A DNA stretch of 64,000 nt from Cyanophora paradoxa (Eukaryota > Glaucocystophyceae > Cyanophorales > Cyanophoraceae): positions 1 to 64,000 of the forward strand of contig QPMI01000190.1 of the NCBI GenBank assembly GCA_004431415.1, given 5' to 3'. Shown piece by piece: positions 1 to 8,529 of the stretch. Positions within the stretch are counted from its first letter, which is position 1; every line of letters begins with the position of its first letter. The position numbers and the translations under genes were made by a program. Below the pieces are notes generated by a model. It was not told where the DNA came from. It was given only the letters and a program-made list of their open reading frames with translations, and made no database searches.

Positions 1-1837
1 GGGCTCGGTGGGGTGGGCGGGGCCTCACGCGGGGGCGCGCAGGTGGACGTGCCCGACAACTTCGGCGCACGCCCCTCTCCTACGCCGCCAGCGCGGCGCC
101 ACCGTCCGCCCCGCCGCCGCCCCTCCCCCGCCGCCCCCGCGCGACGCCCGCGCAGGCGTGCGCGCTGCACCTGCTCGCGCGGCGGCCGCGGGGCGCGGCG
201 ATCGACTCGGCGGACCGGTTCGGGAACACGCCGCTGGGGTACGCGCTGCTCGCCGGCCACGCGCAGTTCGCCGTCACGCTCCTCTCGGCGCACGCCCCCG
301 TCGTCACCTCCACCATCTTCCCCCTCGAGGCCCGCCCCCTCGCCCCCCGGCCGGCCCCGCGTGCGAGCGCGGGGCGGGGCGCCGCTGAGGGCGCTCCTCC
401 CGCAGGTGCTGCACGTCAAGGACCGCAAGGCCCCCGGGGCCGAGGGCGACGACGAGGAGGGGGCCCTCGCGGTCCCGGCGCCCGGAGCCGAGGAGGAGGA
501 GGAGGAGGAGGAGGGGTCGGAGGACGGGGGCGGGTTCGGGGGCTTTGGGACGAAGGCGGGGGAGGAGAGGGCGGTGGCGGTCAAGGAGCGGGCGCGGGGG
601 ACGCGGGTGGAGGTGCGGGCGCTCGAGGGGACGAGCGCCTACTTCCAGGCCGTCCAGCGCGGCGCCGCAGGCGTATCCCACTTTCTCCTCTCGCGCGGCT
701 TTCCCGCCGCGCGCGCCCTGCGCGACTGCTGCGAGGCCGGCAAGTTCGCCGCCTTCGCGAGCCTCGTGGAGGAGACGGCGGAGGGGGCGGAGGGCGGGGC
801 GGACCCCGTGGCGGAGGTCCACGAGGGCCTCACCCTCCTCCACCAGCTCGCCCGCCACGGCGGGCCCCCCGAGGCCCTGCCCCTCGTCGCCGCCCGCGGC
901 GTGCCCCCCGCGCACACCGACAAGCGCGGCCGCACGGCGCTGCACTACGCCGCCGCCGGCCTGCGGGGCGGCCTCGTTGCTGCCCTCCTCGAGCTCGGCT
1001 GCCCCGCCGCGGCGCTGGACGCGGAGGGCGGGTCTGCCCTCCAGTACGCCCTCCTCTCCGACGCCGGCGCCCCGCCCCGGAGGCGGGCACGCCCCGCCCG
1101 CTGGCGGGCGCCCCGCCCGCGCCGGGGCGTGCACGAGGCCGAGACGAAGCGCGGGGCGCGGCTGCGGGAGGTGGAAGCGTGGCTGCCGGTGGCGAAGGCG
1201 CTGGCGGGGGCCGGGGCGCCGCTGGACGCGGCGTGGCGGTCGGAGACGGCGCTGGGGCGCGCCCTCGAGCTCGGCTGCGAGCGCGCGGCCACAGAGTCCT
1301 CGCCTCGGCGCCTCCCCGCTCGCCCCGACGGCACCGGCATGACCCGCTCATGCGCGCCGTGCGGAGCGGAGCCCGCCCTCGTCGACGCCGTCTCGAGGCC
1401 CTCGCAGCCACGACGCCGCCCGCCGCCTCCGAAGAAAGCCCGCCCGAGGCCCGCCCGGCGCCCTGGGGCGCGCGGGGCGGCGGTGAAGGAGGCGGTGACG
1501 GGGCGGACGGGCGGGGCCGGACGGTGCTGCACCACGTCGTCGCCCCCCTCGACTTCGCCTCCTTCGAGGACGTCGAGGCGCGGCCCCGAGCAGCGCGACC
1601 GCCGGCCGCCGCCGCAGCCGCTGCTCGTGCCGGCGCCTGACGCTGGGGCGCAGCTGCTGGAGCGGCTGGTGGCGCTGGGCGCCGACGTGAACGCGCGGGA
1701 CGGGGAGGGCGGGCCCCATCGAGCTCGCCCCGCGCAGCGCTCCCGCCCTCCGCGAGGCCTCCTCCGCCTCGGGGCGCCCCGCGCGCCCGTCGGCCATCGC
1801 CCCGCCCCCGCGAGCTCGCCTACGTGCGCGCCAGCCG

Positions 1838-1871
<34 letters not shown>

Positions 1872-4434
1872 TCGCACTCCCCTCGCTCCCCCCAGGCCCG
1901 CTCACGGGGGCGGGCAGGCGGGGGAGGGCGTGGACTTGCACGGGGACGGGGAGCGGGCGCTGGCGGGGGAGCGGGCGGTGGTGAAGCCGCTGGAGCCGGC
2001 CGTGGACCCCGTCTCCAAGCTCGAGGGCGACGTCCTCCGCATGCCCGACTACGCCCCCGCCCCCGCGCGACGGCACCGCCCCGCCCCCGCCCTCCCACGC
2101 CACCCCGCTCCCCCGCGCCTACGACGTCACCCTCATGAAGGCCGACGTCGAGAAGATGGGCTACGCGTGCGCCCACGGCGCCCAGCGCCCCGCATGCGCG
2201 CGGCCCGACACGGGCGGGGCACGCAGGGCGCTGGTCTTCTACCGGATGCAGATCGTGCACAACGCCTTCCAGGGCCTGCACGTCCTCTTCACCCGCTGGG
2301 GGCCCCTGGGGCAGCAGGGCCAGCACCAGCGCACCCCCTTCCCCTCCCGCGCCGACGCCGTCGCCGAGTTCGAGAAGATCTTCCGGCGCGCCCCCTCCGA
2401 TCCCTCCGCACCGCCACACCGCCCGCTCACGCGCGCCCCTGGCCCGCCCGCCCCGCAGGCAGAAGACGGGGAACACGTGGGCGTCTGCGGTGGCGGAGCC
2501 GCCGACGTTCGAGAAGAAGCCGCGGCGGTACCAGCTCGTGCGGCGGCCCCTCTACTCGGTCGACTACCGCGAGAGCCTCAAGCCCTCGCTCCTCCTCGCC
2601 GGCAAGGCGGCCGGCCTCGCGCCGGCCCTGCGGCGCACGCTGCGGCACCTCTCGAGCGTGCAGATGCTGCGGGAGGCGCAGAAGGCCGGCACGGGGGTGA
2701 ACCCACACGTGATGCCCCTGGGGCGGCTGGCGCCGGAGAGCGTGGAGAAGGCCTTCGGGAAGCTCGCGGAGATCGAGGCGGCCGTCAAGGAGCGCACCGC
2801 CCTCTCCAAGGCCGGCAAGACCAGGGAGACCGTCGACAAGCTCGAGGAGGCGCGCCCTCGCGCACGCGCCCCGGCTGCGGGGGCTGATGGGCGTGGGGCG
2901 GGGGCAGCTGGGGCGGCTGACGAGCGAGTTCTACGAGCTGATCCCCCCCGCCACCAACTCGCTCGACCCGCCCCGCCACATCATCGACCAGAACGCGCGC
3001 CCCCTCCCCCATCCTCCCCGCCCGCCCCCCCTGCCGCCGAAGCCACCGCCCGCGGGCTCGCTGGGGCTGAAGGGGAGGGCAGGGGGTGAACGCGGCGCGG
3101 GAGCTGCTGCAGACGCTGCGCGACGTCGCCGTCACCGCCAAGCTCCTCCTCGCCGCCCAGGCCCGCCCCCGCCCCGCCCCGTCCAGCGCACGGCGGCCCT
3201 CGATGGCGACGCTGTGGGCAGGCGGGGGCGACGGCACTGCACCCGCTGGAGTACGTGTACCGGGCGCTGGAGTGCCGCCTCGAGCGGGTCGACCCGCGCG
3301 GCGACCCCCGCGACGCCGCCGAGCTCCGCCTCCTCGCCCAATACGCCGCGTCCGCCGCCCCCCGCCCCGCCTCGCGCCCGGCTCGAGAGGGGGCGCGGCA
3401 GGCACACGGGCGGGGAGGGCGTGCGCATCCTCTCCGCCTTCCGCGTCGCCCGCCGCGGCGAGCACGAGCGGTTCGCCAGTGCGCACCACGCCCCGCCCCC
3501 CCAATTGCGCGGCGCGAATTTTGCGGCGCGAGAGCGGGCCGGGGCTGCAACGAGCAGAGCACGCGGACAAGGAGCGGCGGCTGCTGTGGCACGGGACGCG
3601 GACGCAGAACGTGCTCGGCATCCTGCGGCAGGGCCTCCGCATCGCCCCCGCCAACGCCGACTGCAGCGGCGCCAGTGCGCCTTCCCCCCCCCCCCCCCCC
3701 CCCCTCACCCACCCACCCGCCCCCACCACTCCGTCGACGCCTCCTCCTCCTCGTGCGCTGCGCAGTGTTCGGGGCGGGCCTCTACTTCGCGGACCTGCTC
3801 GACAAGAGCATGGGCTACTCGAGCGGGGGCGGCTTCACGCGCGTGCAGCCGGCGCGCGCCGGCGGGGCCGGCGGGGCGACGTACTTCTACGACGAGGACG
3901 ACCCGAGCGACGGGGAGGGGGCCGACGAGACGGTGCTCGCGGGGCCCCGCAAGGGCGCGGCGGCGGCCGGCGGCGGTCTCCCCGTCCCCGCGTACGTCTT
4001 CCTGTGCGACGTGGCGGTCGGGCGCATGTGCGAGCTCTTCGAGGCCGACAACGCCATGACCGCCCCCAAGGAGGGCTACGACTCCACCCTCGCCCCGGGC
4101 AAGGAAGCCGGTGCGGCCCTCTCCCGCCTCGCCCCGTCGGAGGGCGCCTCTGCTGAGGCCGGGGGGCAGCGGACTGGTCGCGGACGGCGACGCTGCCGTC
4201 GGGGGCGAAGGTGCCGTTCGGGCGGCGGGTGAAGACGGGCGCCAAGGGCCCCAACGGCAACGAGCCCGCCCTCCGCGCCAGCGAGTACATCGTCTACGAC
4301 GTCGAGCAGGCCCGCCCCGCCCGCACCCTCCCCCTCGCCCTTCCTCGCCCTCGCCTCCCCTCCCCTCCCCCTCACTCGTTGCCGCGCAGGTCAAGATCGC
4401 CTACATGCTCGAGATCGTGAATTCGAAGGAGTAG
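1..4434 (+). CDS. Ankyrin-WGR poly(ADP-ribose) polymerase, 5' end outside window
   Basis: Predicted poly(ADP-ribose) polymerase, which transfers ADP-ribose from NAD+ to proteins, typically in nuclear DNA-damage signalling. The window opens inside an intron whose acceptor is near position 41. Ankyrin-like repeats come first (about 160-320, 830-1070, 1520-1710), with an acidic glutamate run near 490-520. A WGR domain follows at about 2130-2470 (FTRWGPLGQQGQ), then the helical PARP regulatory domain (2490-3140, MPLGRLAPESVEKAF) and the catalytic domain (3250-4434). The H-Y-E triad is visible: His in LLWHGTR, Tyr in GLYFAD, Glu in EYIVYD. The C-terminus is spliced as EYIVYDVEQ/VKIAYML across intron 4310-4389, which is GC-AG. 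At least ten short introns interrupt the gene, two with long C runs. No BRCT or zinc finger is visible, so it resembles the PARP2/3-type core with an ankyrin front. The family call is firm; exact exon borders are less so. Confidence 0.9.
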
Positions 4435-5028
4435 GCACAGCCCTGAGGCGGCGCTAGCGCTTGCCCTTCTGATTTCGCGCCCGGCCTCCTTTTTGAATTC
4501 GAAAATTTCTGCTTGTGCCCCTAGATCTCTCTGTCCGATTTAATTTGTGTAAGATCAAGAGCTCCGGACCGGTTCTATCTTGCATAAACGGTTCTAATCA
4601 TTGGGGAAGGACCCCCTTCCCCTTCCCCCACTTAGGGGTGTTCGGGTGCCCACCCTAGGCCAAAATGAAATGTCCCGATCTCCCAAAACCCGGGTTTTCT
4701 CGCCGGATCCTAGCAAGGCATGTCCCTAGGAGTCCGAAAACGTGTGCCGGAAGTTCTGGGTCCTATCCGGTGAACCAGGAATGGGCAATAACACGTTTTC
4801 AAAAAATGCAACCTAGCGCCTCACCAGGTGGCGGTATATCTGCCTGACCAAGTGCGCCTGAATGCGCCTGATACGCCCGATGATTCATGTCATACATGCC
4901 GAGAGCAGAGGGGCACAGGGTGGCCCGCTAGACCGCCTCAAGTACCTGTTGTACCGAGCGCCGAAAAAAATTGCTCCTGCGAGTTGGATTTTTTCGAGAC
5001 TCGAGCAGGGGGGGAATGGAGCCAATTG
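4435..5028. other. Intergenic, lower GC
   Basis: About 590 bases between the PARP stop codon and the inverted-repeat element. Base composition falls visibly compared with the genes. Open frames are short, with no recognisable protein, RNA gene or repeat. The last bases (5029-5033) are the left target-site duplicate of the next element. Confidence 0.6.
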
Positions 5029-5033
5029 CTGGG

Positions 5034-5145
5034 TGTTGCACCTCTAATACATGTACTCCCGTGCCACGTAGCAGAAAGAGGTTGCGGAGTTCTAATTCAT
5101 GATCGGCTCGGGCCGTGTCCCAGTCCCCCCTCGGACACGGGGGCG
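5034..5145 (+). repeat. Left terminal inverted repeat
   Basis: Reverse complement of 7091-7203. It opens with TGTTGCACC and is preceded by the CTGGG target duplicate at 5029-5033. Confidence 0.9.
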
Positions 5146-5278
5146 CGGGCCGGGCGTCTGGACACGGGAAGGATGGCCTCGGGCACGGCAGCGTTAGAGC
5201 CTGTTCCCAGGAGAAGCGTTAGATCTTTTGGCGGGATCTTTCGGTCGCGATCTTTGCAGCACGCCGTGACGAGCAAAG

Positions 5279-6210
5279 ATGTCTCGTTGCGCGTACTGCA
5301 GCGCAGAGCAAGATGTCTTCATGCGGCTCGCCAGTAAGACCTGGTGCGGGGCATGCGAGCAGGGTCGGCAGGTGCAGCAGACGTACACTAGCTGCCAGTG
5401 CGATCCGCGCAACGCCCATCGCGGGCACTGTCCTGGTACCAGCGGAAGCGGCGCCGCAGCTGCGGCGTCCCGCAGCGCTAGCGCTAGCGCGAGCGGGCCT
5501 CTGCCTGGCGCCTATGTCGTCCCGCCGGCAGAGCGCCGGCACCTCCGGCGCCATCGAATGCGACTCAGCCAGCAGCAAACGCAGCCGATGAAGAGGAGGG
5601 CAGCGAATTCGTAGCCGGGCCGGGGCGCCCGTCGCGATATGGGGCCGCTCCCGATCGCACGTCGACTACCAGCAAGCGGTACACGATGCGCCTGACGTAC
5701 GACGCGTTCGTGAACGACCTCAGCGTCGTGCATGCGTGCAACATCGAGGAGGAGCTCGACCAGACCGACATATACGCAGTGCTGATGTGGGATCGCGAGA
5801 GGAAGGCGGCGGTCGCGGCGAAGAACAAGGAGAAGATGAAGGAGCTGGACGCAAACAAGCCGGAGTGTAAGGCGCGCGGCCACGCGAAGCTGAAGGGGAA
5901 GCCCCCGAAGGAGAAGCGCAAGCAGCGTCCGGATCCAGCGGCAGCCGAAGCTGCAGCTGGCGAGGACGCGGACGCGGCTGAAGCTGCTGAAGAGGACGCG
6001 GCTGCAGCCCGGCGGCTGCGGAAGAGGGACGACGGGCGCCGCGCCCGGCGTCTGGAGAAGTACACGCTGGCGGAGCACCCCAACCCGGACGGCGAAGGGC
6101 ACGTGCTCGTGATGCAGGAGACGAAGGTCCCCGCGAAGCGTGCCAAGAACAAGTCTGGTGGAGACGCTGCCACTGCACCGAAAGACGTGCGCATCCTTCC
6201 GAGGAACGCC
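5279..6210 (+). CDS. Cysteine-rich protein carried by the TIR element
   Basis: Unrecognised gene, probably of two exons. The first (about 5279-5614) starts MSRCAYCSAEQ and has two CxxC pairs about 15 residues apart, then further Cys and His residues (CQCDP, HRGHC). This looks like a small zinc-binding module, followed by an Ala/Ser-rich linker. The second open stretch (from 5686) begins MRLTYDAFVNDLSVVHACNI and runs into a long Lys/Glu/Arg-rich, probably helical segment to about residue 170. The join near 5615-5685 is inferred. Its 3' end meets the convergent gene on the other strand near 6210, so its true stop is uncertain. No transposase catalytic motif is seen. Confidence 0.45.
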
Positions 6211-6214
6211 CAGG

Positions 6215-7021
6215 AGGTCTTCGAAATTATCTCCGTGCGCACTCGTGTCCCTACCGTTTCCACCACCTTGTCGACGGGCATCCCCTGGAAGATGCCTTTC
6301 TTGTCCAGCACCGTGAGCATGCGCTTGTAGGGTTCATCCGGCTTGCGCCGCTTTCCAGTTCCCTCCTCCTCCGACTCCTCTGCTGGCGACGCTGCAGCTG
6401 GCGCCGCCGGTGCCGCCGGCGCTGCTGGCTGGGGCGCTATCGCGATAGGCCTGGGGGCCTCCTGCGCGAAGCCGGTCGCGGGCAGTTTGAGAACGGGCGC
6501 GCGCTCGCATGCGCACCTCTTTTGGAAGGCCGAAGTAGTCCAGGTCCGGGCTCGGCGCATCGGCGCCGTTAGGCGTGCAGACGACGCTGAGCCTGTAGTA
6601 CTCGGGCAGCCTTGGATCGCCGGTCGCAAGCCATCTCGGACGCTGCGGATGCGCAGCGCAGCCTCAACTGCTGGCGAGCGCGCAGCGCGAAGCGCGCGCG
6701 GGCAGGATTCCGACGCACATTGAAGGGGAGCCTGTGAAATGGCGGCTGCCCGTGCTTTGGCGGCAGCGCCTGGTAGAATCGTATGCCCGATTCATCCTTC
6801 ACGTCCGCTGCTAGAGCTTTGATGTCCTTCAGCTCGTCTAGCACAGGCTGCATGGTGTCCGGCAGGCAGCCGTGGAAGGGCATCACGCTGCAGGGAATCT
6901 TCGGATCGCCGCCGAATTCGTCTACGTTTTGGATGCTGGTGTGCACAAACAAGTTAAGTGTCCACACTACAAGCGGCTGTTCCGGCGCCGGCGCAGGCGG
7001 AGGCTCCGGCGCTCCCGCCAT
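6215..7021 (-). CDS. Unknown protein carried by the TIR element
   Basis: Unrecognised, probably spliced gene converging on the cysteine-rich gene. Exon 1 (7021 to about 6720) encodes a Pro-rich start, then PLVVWTLNLFVHTS and KDESGIRFYQALPPKHG, which read like folded protein. A second coding stretch near 6530-6620 reads RLPEYYRLSVVCTPNG and DLDYFGLPKE. A third (about 6230-6460) ends in KRMLTVLDKKGIFQGMPVDK. Donors of the GTGCG type follow the first two stretches. A general transposase or capture gene is possible, but no DDE or HTH motif is evident. I would not assign a function. Confidence 0.45.
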
Positions 7022-7090
7022 CGGACACGGCTACTGGACACGGAGCAACAGGTTCAGTCTCTAACTATTGTGGGACACGAGCTCCGCCCT

Positions 7091-7203
7091 CGCCCCCGTG
7101 TCCGGAGGGGGGACTGGGACACGGCCCGAGCCGATCATGAATTAGAACTCCGCAACCTCTTTCTGCTACGTGGCACGGGAGTACATGTATTAGAGGTGCA
7201 ACA
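7091..7203 (-). repeat. Right terminal inverted repeat
   Basis: Reverse complement of 5034-5145 with one extra base. It is followed by the second CTGGG duplicate at 7204-7208. Confidence 0.9.
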
Positions 7204-7208
7204 CTGGG

Positions 7209-7726
7209 TACGAGCGCACGATTTAGCCGGCAAGCTGGGCAACTAGCTGAGCTCCGGCTGTCGGCTTGCTGCAGCTGGACTTCATGATCAGCCGCGCGAA
7301 GTTCAGCGCGTGGCGTCCGTCGGCCGCGCTCGCCCGGGCCGGGCCGCTCGAGCCTCACTCCTCGCTCGTGCGCTCGCCGCGCGCGGCGCTGCCGTCGGCG
7401 CTGCCACGCTTCACGCTCCGCCGATTCCGGCCGCACCAGGTACGAACCCGTCCTCCTCCGCCGCGCCGCCCTCTCACTTCCCGCGACCGCGGCCGCGAGA
7501 CGCAGCAGCGAACGTCGCAGCTGCAGCTGGGCATCAAACTCGCATCTGTTCCATCGGTGCGCATGCTGCACAGCTGTGCTCGTCGCTCCCTCGAGCTCTG
7601 CCGCGGCCGCGGGGGGAAGGTCTGCCGCTGCGCCTAGCCTCCCGGGTCCGCCCGCGCCGACGCCGGCCAACGCCGGCGCGGCGGCGCGGCCGCCGGGATC
7701 CTCCCGCTCCTCGGGGGCGAAGGCGT
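7209..7726. other. Non-coding or unassigned stretch
   Basis: GC-rich sequence between the TIR element and the tandem array. Several overlapping frames are open on both strands, as expected from composition. None shows a domain, a consistent exon chain or a repeat I can recognise. Confidence 0.4.
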
Positions 7727-8118
7727 AGCGGGCGGCGGCGCGGCTCGCCGGGCAGGGCGGAGGCGCGGCGGGCGGCGGCGCCGGCGCGGCTCGCCGGGCG
7801 GGACGGAGGCGCGGCGGGCGGTGGCGGCGGCGCGGCGCGCCGGCCAGGGCGGAGGCGCGGCGGGCGGCGGCGCCGGTGCGGCTCGCCGGGCGGGACGGAG
7901 GCGCAGCGGGCGGCGGCGCCCGGCGGCCGGCGCGGCTCGCCGGGCGGGGCGGAGGCGCGGCGTGCGGCGGCGCAGCTCGCCGGGCGGGGCGGGAGGCGCT
8001 GCGGGCGGCGGAGCGGCTCGACGGGCGCGTCTCGACGGTCAGGGCGGAGGCGCGTTCGGGGGCGGCGCGGCTCGCAGGGCGGGGCGCCGCGGCGGAGGCG
8101 CGGCGGGCGGCGGCGCTT
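7727..8118. repeat. GC-rich tandem repeat array (copy 1)
   Basis: Imperfect tandem units of about 36-48 bases built on the core GCTCGCCGGGCGGGGCGGAG, alternating with GCGGCGGGCGGCGGCGC. The reverse complement of this core also makes up the arrays at 41634-41830 and 43127-44190. Ala/Arg/Gly-rich reading frames are open in several registers simply because of the repeat, so no gene is called. Confidence 0.8.
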
Positions 8119-8529
8119 CTCAAGATCTAGCTATAGTCCTCCGCTGAGCTAGATCTCGTCCTCCCCCACCCCTCCCCTTCCTCCCCCATGATCGAGCTGC
8201 TATCAGAGTCCACACTATATATATCTCGGCTCAAAGATAACGTGATCATGACCAGCCGCAGGGGTTAATAACTTTCAGAACTTAAGAGGTCCTTCCCCTT
8301 CAACAGGGGCAGTGCAACTGCAGTGTCCCTGTTCCGTTCATTAATGGTTCGATGATTCAATGATTCAACGGTTTAGAGGTTCAGAAACAAGGGTAAAGCC
8401 TCGACGTGCAGCTACTGCAGCTACGACGTCGTCTATACTCGGTTAGCTATAGGGCCACTTTTTCAGGAGTCATTTGGTCCGGGGCACGCCGTGACGCGTC
8501 CACTGGCCATAGGTGACGGTTGCTGGCAC
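8119..8529. other. Intergenic, mixed composition
   Basis: Drops from GC-rich repeat to near-neutral composition (for example 8210-8450). No gene, RNA or repeat recognised. Confidence 0.5.

Larger units (their letters stand above)
5034..7203. mobile_element. 2.17-kb DNA element with 112-bp terminal inverted repeats
   Basis: The first 112 bases (5034-5145) are the reverse complement of the last 113 (7091-7203). They agree throughout apart from a single-base indel near 5132. The element begins TGTTGCACC and ends GGTGCAACA, and is flanked by identical CTGGG pentamers at 5029-5033 and 7204-7208. This is the structure of a cut-and-paste transposon with a 5-bp target-site duplication. The near-identity of the two ends suggests a recent insertion. 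Inside lie two convergent gene-like units (about 5279-6210 on + and 6215-7021 on -) that match no transposase I recognise. It could be a non-autonomous element carrying cargo or a superfamily I cannot name. TG...CA ends with inverted rather than direct repeats argue against an LTR element. Confidence 0.85.

Noticed and set aside
13-2700. A single uninterrupted 895-residue plus-strand reading frame across the PARP 5' region
   Set aside because: It runs through visible introns and changes to meaningless Pro/Arg-rich sequence. The true coding frame switches at each intron.
5034-7203. LTR retrotransposon or solo LTR pair, because of TG...CA ends and 5-bp duplication
   Set aside because: The terminal repeats are inverted, not direct, and there is no primer-binding site, polypurine tract or reverse transcriptase.
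7727-8118. CRISPR-like array
   Set aside because: Units are contiguous, imperfect and lack unique spacers. The genome is eukaryotic.
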